Assembly (NCBI GenBank): GCA_035294465.1
Contig: DATGKW010000264.1
Span: 1 to 14,720 of the forward strand
Direction: 5' to 3'
Source: Paraktedonobacter sp035294465
Lineage (GTDB): Bacteria > Chloroflexota > Ktedonobacteria > Ktedonobacterales > Ktedonobacteraceae
DNA length: 14,720 nt
The notes beneath the pieces are model-generated. The model searched no databases and was not told where the DNA came from. It was given only the letters and a program-made list of their open reading frames with translations. Made by a program: the position numbers and the translations under genes. Below, in pieces: positions 7,046 to 13,721 of this stretch. Each line of letters starts with the position of its first letter. Within the stretch, counting starts at the first letter, position 1.

Positions 7046-7176
7046 TCCTCAAAATCCTTTAAACGGCTCTAAAAGAGAGCAAGAATTATCTTTATTGTAA
7101 CGTATAGGTGGACCGAGAGGGAAACGAACCGGCCGGAAGTTTGCCTGGCAAACGATGGTACCAACTACGCTTCCCC

Positions 7177-7206
7177 TTGTCATCGGGAGGGCAGCCATGA
7201 TACACT
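7177..7206 (+). promoter_or_regulatory. Putative promoter of the receiver/PATAN/roadblock gene
   Basis: TTGTCA (7177-7182) and TACACT (7201-7206), 18 nt apart, match the -35 at 5 of 6 and the -10 at 4 of 6. Transcription would begin near 7213, giving a leader of about 70 nt before the ATG at 7282. It lies in the 236-nt divergent region shared with rpiA, for which I found no clear promoter. Confidence 0.45.
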
Positions 7207-7281
7207 CTGACCTGAGACGAAAAAGTTAGAAGTTGGCAAGGGGTGCCCGGCATAGAGAGATACGATCTGGTGGTGGAAACC

Positions 7282-9216
7282 ATGGCCAAACAATGGCGTA
7301 TACTCGTCGTTGAAGAAGAAGAAAAACTCAACTGGAATATTGTAAGCTCGCTGCAGAGAGATGGCTATATCGTGCTGGGCGTGACGGGCGGAGCCGAGGC
7401 AATTCGTACTTTATGGGACGAAGACTACGATGTAGTGATTTGCAGCCAGCACATGGCCGACGCGGAGGGGTTCGACCTGCTGCAATGGCTGCGCACCTAT
7501 TGCCCAGACACGCGCATGGTCATGCTGGGCGAGCCTGAGAGCGGCGTGGGCCGCGTGCAGGCGTTGGAGATGGGAGTGGCCAGCTATCTTGAGAAGCCGC
7601 TGGATATCCAGGTGCTCAGAGAAGAACTCCGGCGCATGCTCTACCAGACAGGCTTTTCTGCCAGTCTGGATTCGTTTGATCTGCTGGATGTTATCCAGAT
7701 CATCACCATGAGCCGGAAGAATATCGCGCTGGTGGTAAATACGGGGTTGGAGGAGCAGGGAATGCTGTGCTTCCAGATGGGTGAACTGATCTGGGCCGAA
7801 TATGGGACCCTGCGTGGCGAGGAGGCGTTTTTCGCGCTGGCAGCGCATAAAAATGGCACGGTGGTCCACCGCCTGTGGAACGATCAGATTACACCGAATG
7901 TGACGCAGCCACTCTCGCGCCTGATCTTTCAAGCGTTACAGTATCGTTCAAAATATGCCGAACAGGCTAGCGGCAAGATGCAGGCGGTCGAGTCGAGCGG
8001 CGCAGCATCGTCGAATGGAACGATGCTGTCACCGGTGCCATCTACGACGATGCCAGAGGCGCTACAGAATCTGGATAACGAGGAAGATGATAGTCCGTTC
8101 CAATTTGTAGAGGAAGAGAGTCCTGTTGAGGCGCAAGTGCCGGCAGGCTCGCTTCCCGGCTTCCAGATATCGGAGAGTATGCGTGCCGTGACAGAAGGCA
8201 GTGCGGAGATATCCGTTTCGTCCGGCACGTCGAATATTACGCCCACCGTTCAAAAGGCGGCTGCGAGCCAGAATAACGCGCTTCCGTCCTGGCTTACCGA
8301 TCAGCCGACGCATTCAGATCTGCCGGTGTTGCGCGGAAATACCGGCCAGATGCCGCGTACTCCCCAGGCGCGCACACCCGCGTTCCCGCAGACGCCTTCA
8401 ACGTCCACGCCATCCTCGCCCGACCAGTCTGCCGCGCCTCAAGGGGTGAGTGCAGAATGGCCTGAGTTGCCTCCACCCCCGCCACCAGTTTTGAAGCCCT
8501 CCGATTCGGGCTTGCGCAGAATCAAGACCGAGGAGGCAATGCTCACGAATCCGCGACACGCCACAGTCAGGCCGGATAGCAGCCCGCCGAGCGGACCGCT
8601 CCGCCCCACTCCGGCTGAGTGGCAGAGTCCGATGCCGGCTTCGCTGAGCAGCATGACGGGGCCAATGAGTCCGGTCAAGCCTCAGAAGGCTTCAGGGCAG
8701 ACCGGCAGTATCTTAAAAAGCCTTTCCGCCTTAAGAAAGAATAGCGCCACGCCCGTCCCTGATGCGCGACCCACTGCGGCTTCAGCGCAGCCTCTCAGTG
8801 GGACAGACAGGCGAACCTGGGCGCCTCCGGTGACTGAAACACCGGGCAAACGCAATTACTCGGCTCTGGCAGCCGCTTTGCAGACGCTGGGCTATTCGGT
8901 CGCGGGTTTTATCGCCTGCGCTATCGTAGGTATGGATGGCATGCCGATTGCTCAGGTAGCTGCAGATGACATGGACATTTCGCCTCTATGCAAGCATTTC
9001 GGCAGCATCGTGCGAACAGCATTACTGGCAATGGAACAGGGGCGCGGAGAAATTTATGAACATACGGTGATTACCAGCCGTACCAGACATATTCTCTTAC
9101 GGCTTCTGAACACGAAAGACATGTTTCAAGTGTTAATCACCACACACGAAACGACTCCCGCGCAGAGCCTGGAGATTATGGCTAGCGTCGAGCCTGCCAT
9201 CGAGGCTGCGCTGTAA
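7282..9216 (+). CDS. Pseudo-receiver / PATAN (DUF4388) / roadblock-LC7 signalling protein
   Basis: A 644-aa soluble signalling scaffold. Residues about 5-120 are a CheY-like receiver, but the phospho-acceptor site reads VVICSQHM (Ser55 where Asp is expected). The acidic pocket is EEEE, the switch Thr/Ser is Gly, and only the Lys of EKP (about 105) remains, so it is probably not phosphorylated. Residues about 125-195 (SLDSFDLLDVIQII through GELIWAEYG) are a PATAN/DUF4388 domain. Residues about 220-520 are a Pro/Ser/Thr-rich disordered linker. Residues about 525-644 are a roadblock/LC7 domain, which in bacteria partners with small MglA-type GTPases. Such a GTPase is not in this window. The ATG at 7282 is preferred because the receiver fold begins just after it; GTG at 7243 in the same frame would add 13 residues. 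A 40-aa membrane protein follows by 33 nt. Confidence 0.9.
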   Translation: MAKQWRILVVEEEEKLNWNIVSSLQRDGYIVLGVTGGAEAIRTLWDEDYDVVICSQHMADAEGFDLLQWLRTYCPDTRMVMLGEPESGVGRVQALEMGVASYLEKPLDIQVLREELRRMLYQTGFSASLDSFDLLDVIQIITMSRKNIALVVNTGLEEQGMLCFQMGELIWAEYGTLRGEEAFFALAAHKNGTVVHRLWNDQITPNVTQPLSRLIFQALQYRSKYAEQASGKMQAVESSGAASSNGTMLSPVPSTTMPEALQNLDNEEDDSPFQFVEEESPVEAQVPAGSLPGFQISESMRAVTEGSAEISVSSGTSNITPTVQKAAASQNNALPSWLTDQPTHSDLPVLRGNTGQMPRTPQARTPAFPQTPSTSTPSSPDQSAAPQGVSAEWPELPPPPPPVLKPSDSGLRRIKTEEAMLTNPRHATVRPDSSPPSGPLRPTPAEWQSPMPASLSSMTGPMSPVKPQKASGQTGSILKSLSALRKNSATPVPDARPTAASAQPLSGTDRRTWAPPVTETPGKRNYSALAAALQTLGYSVAGFIACAIVGMDGMPIAQVAADDMDISPLCKHFGSIVRTALLAMEQGRGEIYEHTVITSRTRHILLRLLNTKDMFQVLITTHETTPAQSLEIMASVEPAIEAAL

Positions 9217-9249
9217 CAATCCGTCGCATTCACTAGAAGAGCAGCAAGC

Positions 9250-9372
9250 ATGAGTAAGCAGAAAGAAGAAATGACGCCTGAAGAGGAAGCAAAGAACAAT
9301 CGCTTCTCTTTTATCGTGGGAATCGTTATCGCAATGGTTATTGTCATCCTGTTTGCGATATTCTTTCATTGA
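9250..9372 (+). CDS. 40-aa single-span membrane protein
   Basis: ATG to TGA encodes 40 residues: a charged head MSKQKEEMTPEEEAKNNR (1-18) and one uninterrupted hydrophobic helix FSFIVGIVIAMVIVILFAIF (19-38) ending FFH. The clean charge/hydrophobic division and its place 33 nt after the roadblock protein in the same strand argue for a real gene co-transcribed with it. The ribosome site is weak (AGAAGAG, about 9 nt upstream). By the positive-inside rule the orientation is not clear. No family recognised; it could be a membrane anchor or partner of the upstream scaffold. Confidence 0.6.
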   Translation: MSKQKEEMTPEEEAKNNRFSFIVGIVIAMVIVILFAIFFH

Positions 9373-9377
9373 AAAAT

Positions 9378-10238
9378 CTACGTTTCCATGAGCCGCCTCA
9401 GCTTCTCCAGATTTGGATCTGAATCCTTTCCAAATGGCGCGTTGGAAGAAGCGGGTGTAGGATCATCGGATGGGGTATGATTCGTGGGGTGTGTCCGGGC
9501 TGGCTCGTTGTTCTCTGGGACAGGCGGGGTCAGATGAGAGGGCTGAGGTTCGCCTGTGGACAGGAGGGGCTTTTCTTGCTGTTGACCTTTTTTCCGTTTT
9601 AGTTGTTGGAGCTGCTCTTCGATCTGTTGTTCCTGGGAGAGTTGGGCGAGCTGGTTATCGAGGTCGCGCTGCTGCAGATCTGCCAGGGCGCGAGCGCGGG
9701 CTTCGACTTCCATCAGGGTATCCTGGGCACGTCTGGCCCGTTCTTGATCTTTGGGAGAGCTAGATTTGCCGAGGGCATCGTAGATGCGTTGCTGGAGCAG
9801 CGCGCTGCGTTTGCGCGCAACCAATAGCTCAATGGTTGTGTCAACCTCGGAGATTTTGGCTTCCAACTGGCGCAGAATGCCGCGCATAGTCGAGACAAGC
9901 TGCTCTTGCTCCTTTTGCTGCTGCTGATAGCGCTGCGCCTGGCGGCTCAGATCATTGTAGCGGGCAAGAAAATCGCGCGCGGCGTTTTCGTTGTTCTGTT
10001 GAACTGCTTGCTCGGCCTTCTTCAGCCATTGGCCGGCCTCAGTCAGAAACTCTTTACTGCGTCTCTCCAGCTTCTTTTCCTCAGCAAGTGCGGTTGCGAC
10101 CTGCGTTTTAACCTGGACAAGCTGGTTGCGCATATCTAGCTGGAGCTGCCGGAGCGTCTTTTCTGGATCATCGGACTTCTCCGCCATACTATTGAGATTG
10201 GCTTGCAGAAGAGTGAGCACACGTTCCAACAGATTCAT
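9378..10238 (-). CDS. pspA: PspA/IM30 (Vipp1) family membrane-stress protein with Pro-rich tail
   Basis: A 286-aa ESCRT-III-like peripheral membrane protein that protects or remodels the cytoplasmic membrane. Residues 1-22 form the amphipathic helix 0 (MNLLERVLTLLQANLNSM). DDPEK (23-27) is the conserved turn, and 28-215 is a long charged coiled coil rich in Gln and Glu. PspA is normally about 220 aa. Here residues about 222-272 add a Pro/Thr/Asn-rich, likely disordered tail, and DPNLEKLRRLMET (274-286) makes a short final helix. The ATG ending at 10238 is chosen because the family starts MxLLxR and GGGGGGAA lies about 10 nt upstream; the open frame extends 26 codons further without family similarity. 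It is last in the nfeD-flotillin-pspA run and converges on the 40-aa gene with only 5 nt between stops. Confidence 0.93.
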   Translation of the reverse strand: MNLLERVLTLLQANLNSMAEKSDDPEKTLRQLQLDMRNQLVQVKTQVATALAEEKKLERRSKEFLTEAGQWLKKAEQAVQQNNENAARDFLARYNDLSRQAQRYQQQQKEQEQLVSTMRGILRQLEAKISEVDTTIELLVARKRSALLQQRIYDALGKSSSPKDQERARRAQDTLMEVEARARALADLQQRDLDNQLAQLSQEQQIEEQLQQLKRKKGQQQEKPLLSTGEPQPSHLTPPVPENNEPARTHPTNHTPSDDPTPASSNAPFGKDSDPNLEKLRRLMET

Positions 10239-10273
10239 CAATACCATTCCCCCCAAAACTGTAATGACTGGCC

Positions 10274-10317
10274 CGTGTGCAGCATGCAAGGCGCTGACCA
10301 TCTGCATGCTACACACG
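10274..10317 (-). other. Intercistronic stem-loop between flotillin and pspA
   Basis: CGTGTG-C-AGCATGCA (10274-10288) pairs with TGCATGCT-A-CACACG (10303-10317): 14 pairs with one C/A mismatch and a 14-nt loop. It begins 8 nt after the flotillin stop and ends 35 nt before the pspA start. No T-run follows in the transcription direction, so an mRNA-processing or stability element setting pspA versus flotillin levels is likelier than a terminator. Confidence 0.55.
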
Positions 10318-10325
10318 ACCTGGAC

Positions 10326-11855
10326 TTATTTCTCGTTCGGCTTTGCTTCGACCACAGGAGTTCCGCCGTTGCCGTTCTGAGATGGTTCCTGATTGTTGAG
10401 CGTCGGAACGCGGTTCATCAGGTCGCCGACGCGGGTACCGCTGAGTAGCTCGAAGAGCGCGGGCACCTGCGCCGCCATATTCATGATGTCGTGAGTCAGG
10501 CGGCTGGCACCCATGCCGCCATTGGACCCGTCGCCGGTCGAAACGATGGTCACTTTGTCCACCTTGCTCAGTGGCTCGGCGAGCGCGCGTACAATTTCCG
10601 GCATACCGGTGAGCAGCTTATCGAGCACGGCAGCCTGATTGTACTCGTGATAGGCGGCTGCTTTAACCTTCATGGCCTCGGCCTCGGCCTCACCTTTCGC
10701 TCGAATAACCTCAGCTTCGGCGAGACCTCTGGCCTTAATCACCTCGGCTTCAGCCAGACCACGTGCCCTGGTGGCTTCGGCGTCGCCCGTGCCTTTTGCC
10801 CTGGCCGCGTCAGCCTGACCTTGCGCTTCAAAGATCAAGCGCTGGCGCTCGGCTTCGGCCACAGTCTCGATACGCCTGCGTTCAGCCTCGGCGGCCTTCT
10901 GCACTGTTGCTTCCAGTTCGAGCTCGCGGCGCTTGATCTCGGCCTCCTGCACCTTGATCTGCGCCTCTTTCTCAATCTGGGTAACTTTCACGGCCTCGGC
11001 AACTACTTGCTGCTGGGTGGTATTGGCCTGGATATCATAAGCTTTATCTGCTGCGGCCTGCTGTTTCTTGACCTCGGCCTCGAATTCGGCCTTTTTCAGG
11101 GCCAGATTGCGCTGCGAGGCAGCCTGCATAGCCAGCGACTCTGTCTCGGCTTTAACGCGTTCCTGGTCCGCCGCGGCTTTGGCTACGGCGGCCTCGCGCG
11201 CGGCGTTGGCCTGCTGGATCTGCGTATCGCGCGCGGCCAGGGCGGCGGCGATATCGGCGGCCTTGCGGATCTCCACAATCTGCGGGCGGCCCATGTTGGT
11301 AATGTAGTCGTTTTTGTCGCGCACGTCCTTGATTGTGAAGGAGATGACCTGCAAGCCCATCTTCTCCATGTCGGCCGTGACGGTCTTGAGCATCTTCGCG
11401 CCGACGTTCTCCGGGTCTTTGACCAGTTCCTCAACCGTTAGCTGACCGACGATCCCGCGCAGGTGGCCTTCCATGACCAGGCGAATCAGATTCTCGCGCT
11501 CTTGCTGGCTCTTGCTGAGAAACTGTTCTGCCGCGGTCTTAATGCTCTCCGGGTCGGAGCGCACCTTAATCTGCGTGACGGCCTCGACGTTCACCGCTAC
11601 GCCCTGAGTTGTATAGAGATCCTGAGGCGGAGCTACGTCAAAGGACATCAATTCAAGCGAAAGCTCCTGGACGCGCTGAAACAGAGGAACGACAAACTGG
11701 CTTCCACCAGTGACAACATTCACTTTTCGACCACTCGAAATGATCAAAGCCTGGTTCGGACCAACCTTACGCAGCATTCTTCCCCAGATGTAAATGATGA
11801 GGAAGATAACAAAGAGTAAAATTGCTGCAAGGATGACAATTGATACAAGGCCCAT
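10326..11855 (-). CDS. Flotillin-family SPFH protein (YuaG/FloT-like)
   Basis: A 509-aa membrane-microdomain scaffold. One N-terminal helix (about 3-24, VSIVILAAILLFVIFLIIYI) anchors it. The SPFH/band-7 domain follows (about 28-200; VGPNQALIISSG, QGVAVNVEAVTQIKV, MEGHLRGIVGQLTVEEL, IKDVRD). The flotillin domain (about 200-400) is an EA-rich coiled coil with AEAE repeats, including three tandem 11-residue units at 364-396. The C-terminal part (LDKLLTGMPEIVRALAEPLSKVDKV split by a Gly-rich loop) is the oligomerisation region. AAGGAGT 9 nt upstream supports the ATG ending at 11855. It lies directly downstream of an NfeD gene, the same pairing as yuaF-yuaG in Bacillus subtilis, and upstream of pspA. 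Confidence 0.96.
   Translation of the reverse strand: MGLVSIVILAAILLFVIFLIIYIWGRMLRKVGPNQALIISSGRKVNVVTGGSQFVVPLFQRVQELSLELMSFDVAPPQDLYTTQGVAVNVEAVTQIKVRSDPESIKTAAEQFLSKSQQERENLIRLVMEGHLRGIVGQLTVEELVKDPENVGAKMLKTVTADMEKMGLQVISFTIKDVRDKNDYITNMGRPQIVEIRKAADIAAALAARDTQIQQANAAREAAVAKAAADQERVKAETESLAMQAASQRNLALKKAEFEAEVKKQQAAADKAYDIQANTTQQQVVAEAVKVTQIEKEAQIKVQEAEIKRRELELEATVQKAAEAERRRIETVAEAERQRLIFEAQGQADAARAKGTGDAEATRARGLAEAEVIKARGLAEAEVIRAKGEAEAEAMKVKAAAYHEYNQAAVLDKLLTGMPEIVRALAEPLSKVDKVTIVSTGDGSNGGMGASRLTHDIMNMAAQVPALFELLSGTRVGDLMNRVPTLNNQEPSQNGNGGTPVVEAKPNEK
10668..10766 (-). repeat. Tandem 33-bp repeats inside the flotillin coiled coil
   Basis: Three consecutive 11-residue units (ARGLAEAEVIK, ARGLAEAEVIR, AKGEAEAEAMK; residues 364-396) are in frame and similar at the DNA level. 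They extend the flotillin EA-rich coiled coil and can change the gene length by unequal recombination without a frameshift. Confidence 0.75.
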
Positions 11856-11953
11856 CTTTGTTTACTCCTTAGCATAGAATGAAAGCATGACGGATTCTGC
11901 GATACTTATTTTTCCTGTGAATTTCATTAAGTTGATCTGCAGAGACCTCCCAT

Positions 11954-12757
11954 CTACTCCTTTTGCTGTTCCTGACGCACGACCATTTCCATCTCACCGG
12001 GACTTGATTCATTGAGCAACGAGCGTAGCCGGGCCAGTTCGTCGAGGACAGATGGATCGGAGCGCGTTTCCTCGTGCATAAAATGCTCCCAGGTATCGAC
12101 CTCGGCCACGCCGTTTTCGTAGTTGATCACGACAACCTCCTGGTCGCGTTCCACGCGCTGATTGTTGAGACCGCGTGCGGGAATACTTTTGCGCAGGCCG
12201 CCTGGTGAGATATAGATAATCTCGCCCAGGCCCTTTTCCGGGATGGTGATACTTACTTTGCCCAGCATACCGGTGCGGTCCGCTACATCCAGTTCAGTAG
12301 AGCCTTCGCTGTTCGCGAAGATACGGCTTAGCGCGAAGAGCAAGACAGCAGCCAGCACAATTCCTGAAACAGCAGCCAGAAACAGGCTCAGGGAGGCGGC
12401 CAGGTTGGTCAGGTTGTGGAAGAAGTAGCCAAAGAGGCCGAAACCTAGCAGAAAGAGGCCAAGCGAGGTGGGATTGAGGTAGGCAAATGGGGAGAAGCGC
12501 GCTTGCTGGCTCGACGCCTGATTCTGCCGCCCTTGCCCGGCCTGCTGTCCCGCTGGATGAGTTTGCGCATGTGCGTGGGAATGTATGGCCGGATGATGAG
12601 CCGTTTGGATATGCGTATGCCCCATACCGTGTCCGGCGCTATGGGAGGCAACATGGCTATGGCCGTGGCTCCCTATCAGGGCAGTTACCAGGAAGAACCC
12701 GAAGCCTACCAGGAAACAGAAAATGAAGACCAGGGAAAGCGGATCAGTAGCGATCAA
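11954..12757 (-). CDS. NfeD/YuaF-like membrane protein with His-rich loop
   Basis: A 267-aa membrane protein of the NfeD partner family of flotillins. TM1 spans about 7-28. A polar loop (30-92) contains 13 His between residues 31 and 67 (HGHSH, GHGMGHTH, HAHAQTH). TM2 is about 97-114 and TM3 about 119-147. The C-terminal soluble OB-fold-like domain runs about 155-228 (RTGMLGKVSITIPEKGLGEI, VVVINYENGVAEVDTWE), then a charged helical tail. It has no N-terminal ClpP-like protease domain, so it is the short form. The start codon is TTG (ending at 12757), supported by an excellent AAAGGAGGG 6 nt upstream and by TM1 beginning at once. It precedes flotillin by 98 nt. The His-rich loop is unlike the usual family and suggests metal binding or sensing, which is inference. 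Confidence 0.88.
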   Translation of the reverse strand: MIATDPLSLVFIFCFLVGFGFFLVTALIGSHGHSHVASHSAGHGMGHTHIQTAHHPAIHSHAHAQTHPAGQQAGQGRQNQASSQQARFSPFAYLNPTSLGLFLLGFGLFGYFFHNLTNLAASLSLFLAAVSGIVLAAVLLFALSRIFANSEGSTELDVADRTGMLGKVSITIPEKGLGEIIYISPGGLRKSIPARGLNNQRVERDQEVVVINYENGVAEVDTWEHFMHEETRSDPSVLDELARLRSLLNESSPGEMEMVVRQEQQKE

Positions 12758-12795
12758 GATCTTCCCTCCTTTCGTGGCAATTCCTGCCTGGCTTT

Positions 12796-12814
12796 CCCCC
12801 AGAGTTTGTGGGGG
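12796..12814. repeat. Short GC hairpin in the regulator-nfeD gap
   Basis: CCCCCA (12796-12801) and TGGGGG (12809-12814) form a 6-bp stem with a 7-nt loop, 38 nt upstream of the nfeD TTG. It could be an operator or leader hairpin. No convincing promoter was found in this 124-nt gap, so nfeD is probably read from the regulator's promoter. Confidence 0.35.
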
Positions 12815-12881
12815 TCAATTCCCATAGACGGATAGTAAGGACGGAAATAAAATGGCGGTCCACGACCTGAAATGATACGAA

Positions 12882-13358
12882 TTATCCATTGTTCAACAGC
12901 CTTTGCAAGACGGGCAGCGGAATATCGAGCAGTTGGGCGAACAGCGTCAGATAGCCGCGCGGATCTTCTACGCTTGCCAGGCGAGTCAGGAAAGCCTGCA
13001 TCGGAGGGTCATCGGCCCATTCAGAGGCGCTGCTTGCCAGGCGGCTTTGCAGGCGGTCGGCAGGCATCTCGGTTTCAGAGAACAGATCGGTGCTGAGCAG
13101 ATCGGTGCTAAAATCGGGAGGGTCGCTTACCAGATAGCCCGGATGGACTTTGAAGAAGCGCGACAGCAGATCACGGCTAGAGGCGGTCATATGCACGCGC
13201 TTGCCGCTTTCTAATTGTGATAGGTACGCCTGGCTAATACTTTCGCCCAGCTCTTCCCGCATAGCGTTTACCACCTCAATCTGGGTCATTGGGCGACCCA
13301 GGCCGCGCAGCTCGCCCTCGACGCTGCGCAGATGTTTGACCTTTTCCGCGAGATCCAT
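12882..13358 (-). CDS. XRE/EspR-like helix-turn-helix regulator
   Basis: A 158-aa DNA-binding protein. The HTH lies about residues 23-78: MTQIEVVNAMREELG, then SISQAYLSQLESGKR as recognition helix region, then LLSRFFKVHPGYLV. Its layout (an extended HTH with AYLSQLESG, a RFFKV helix, then an all-helical C-terminal domain of about 60 residues) recalls EspR of Mycobacterium, a nucleoid-associated regulator; this likeness is from memory. The ATG ending at 13358 is preferred with GGAG 9 nt upstream; a TTG at 13373 lies inside that ribosome site. A strong promoter stands just upstream. It is first in the minus-strand run before nfeD, flotillin and pspA, so it probably controls them and itself. Confidence 0.87.
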   Translation of the reverse strand: MDLAEKVKHLRSVEGELRGLGRPMTQIEVVNAMREELGESISQAYLSQLESGKRVHMTASSRDLLSRFFKVHPGYLVSDPPDFSTDLLSTDLFSETEMPADRLQSRLASSASEWADDPPMQAFLTRLASVEDPRGYLTLFAQLLDIPLPVLQRLLNNG

Positions 13359-13721
13359 ACAACATATCTCCAATAACTATCTGCAATAGCAAATATAGCT
13401 TTTTGTTATGCGCTTGTCAAGGGTTCGCTCCGTGAAAAAAGCTCTGATGGAAGACGGCAGAAAGGCAAGGAAGCCGAGCAGGGGGGTAAAGGGCATGGAT
13501 AGGATCATGCCTATCATGTACCGCAGCGATAATTACGGCGCATCGATAGGTTCTTTGTGACTCAGCCGGGTCACAGCGAGATTGCAAGCTCGACTTCCTA
13601 CTTTCAGTGTACTGAAGCTTGCAACAAGCAGGGTGTGTGATGTGTCATGTTTTGTCATGATGTATCTCCGCCCGCTTACACTGCCTCGCCGCGTTTTCTT
13701 ATCCCTCCTCCTCTAAAAAGA
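13359..13721. other. 363-nt spacer between rhomboid and regulator genes with nested dyads
   Basis: No credible gene was found here. Besides the promoter near 13400 it holds three inverted repeats: GATAGG/CCTATC (13498-13503 and 13510-13515, 6-nt loop), TGTGAC/GTCACA (13556-13561 and 13570-13575, 8-nt loop), and a 9-bp outer stem TTGCAAGCT/AGCTTGCAA (13582-13590 and 13616-13624). The last encloses a smaller dyad around TTCAGTGTACTGAA (13603-13616). None has a T-run, so a terminator for the rhomboid gene is not obvious. Confidence 0.6.
13392..13420 (-). promoter_or_regulatory. Strong sigma70-type promoter of the regulator/nfeD/flotillin/pspA run
   Basis: Read on the minus strand, TTGACA (13420-13415; exact consensus) and TATATT (13397-13392; 5 of 6) are separated by exactly 17 nt. 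Transcription would start near 13385, leaving a leader of about 27 nt before the ATG ending at 13358. It is the best promoter in the window. Inverted ATAAC/GTTAT words (13373-13377 and 13405-13409) flank the -10, a suitable place for autoregulation. Confidence 0.75.

Noticed and set aside
10239..10316. 26-codon N-terminal extension of PspA
   Set aside because: It includes the intercistronic hairpin; helix 0 of the family begins at MNLLER, which has a ribosome site in front.
10491..11441. 316-codon open frame antisense to flotillin
   Set aside because: The flotillin frame is certain, and the Leu/Gly-rich antisense product is the mirror of the EA-rich coiled coil.
13082..13110. Short tandem repeat CAGATCGGTGCT within the regulator gene
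   Set aside because: Two imperfect 15-bp copies encode LSTDL/FSTDL in a linker; too small to mean more than local slippage.
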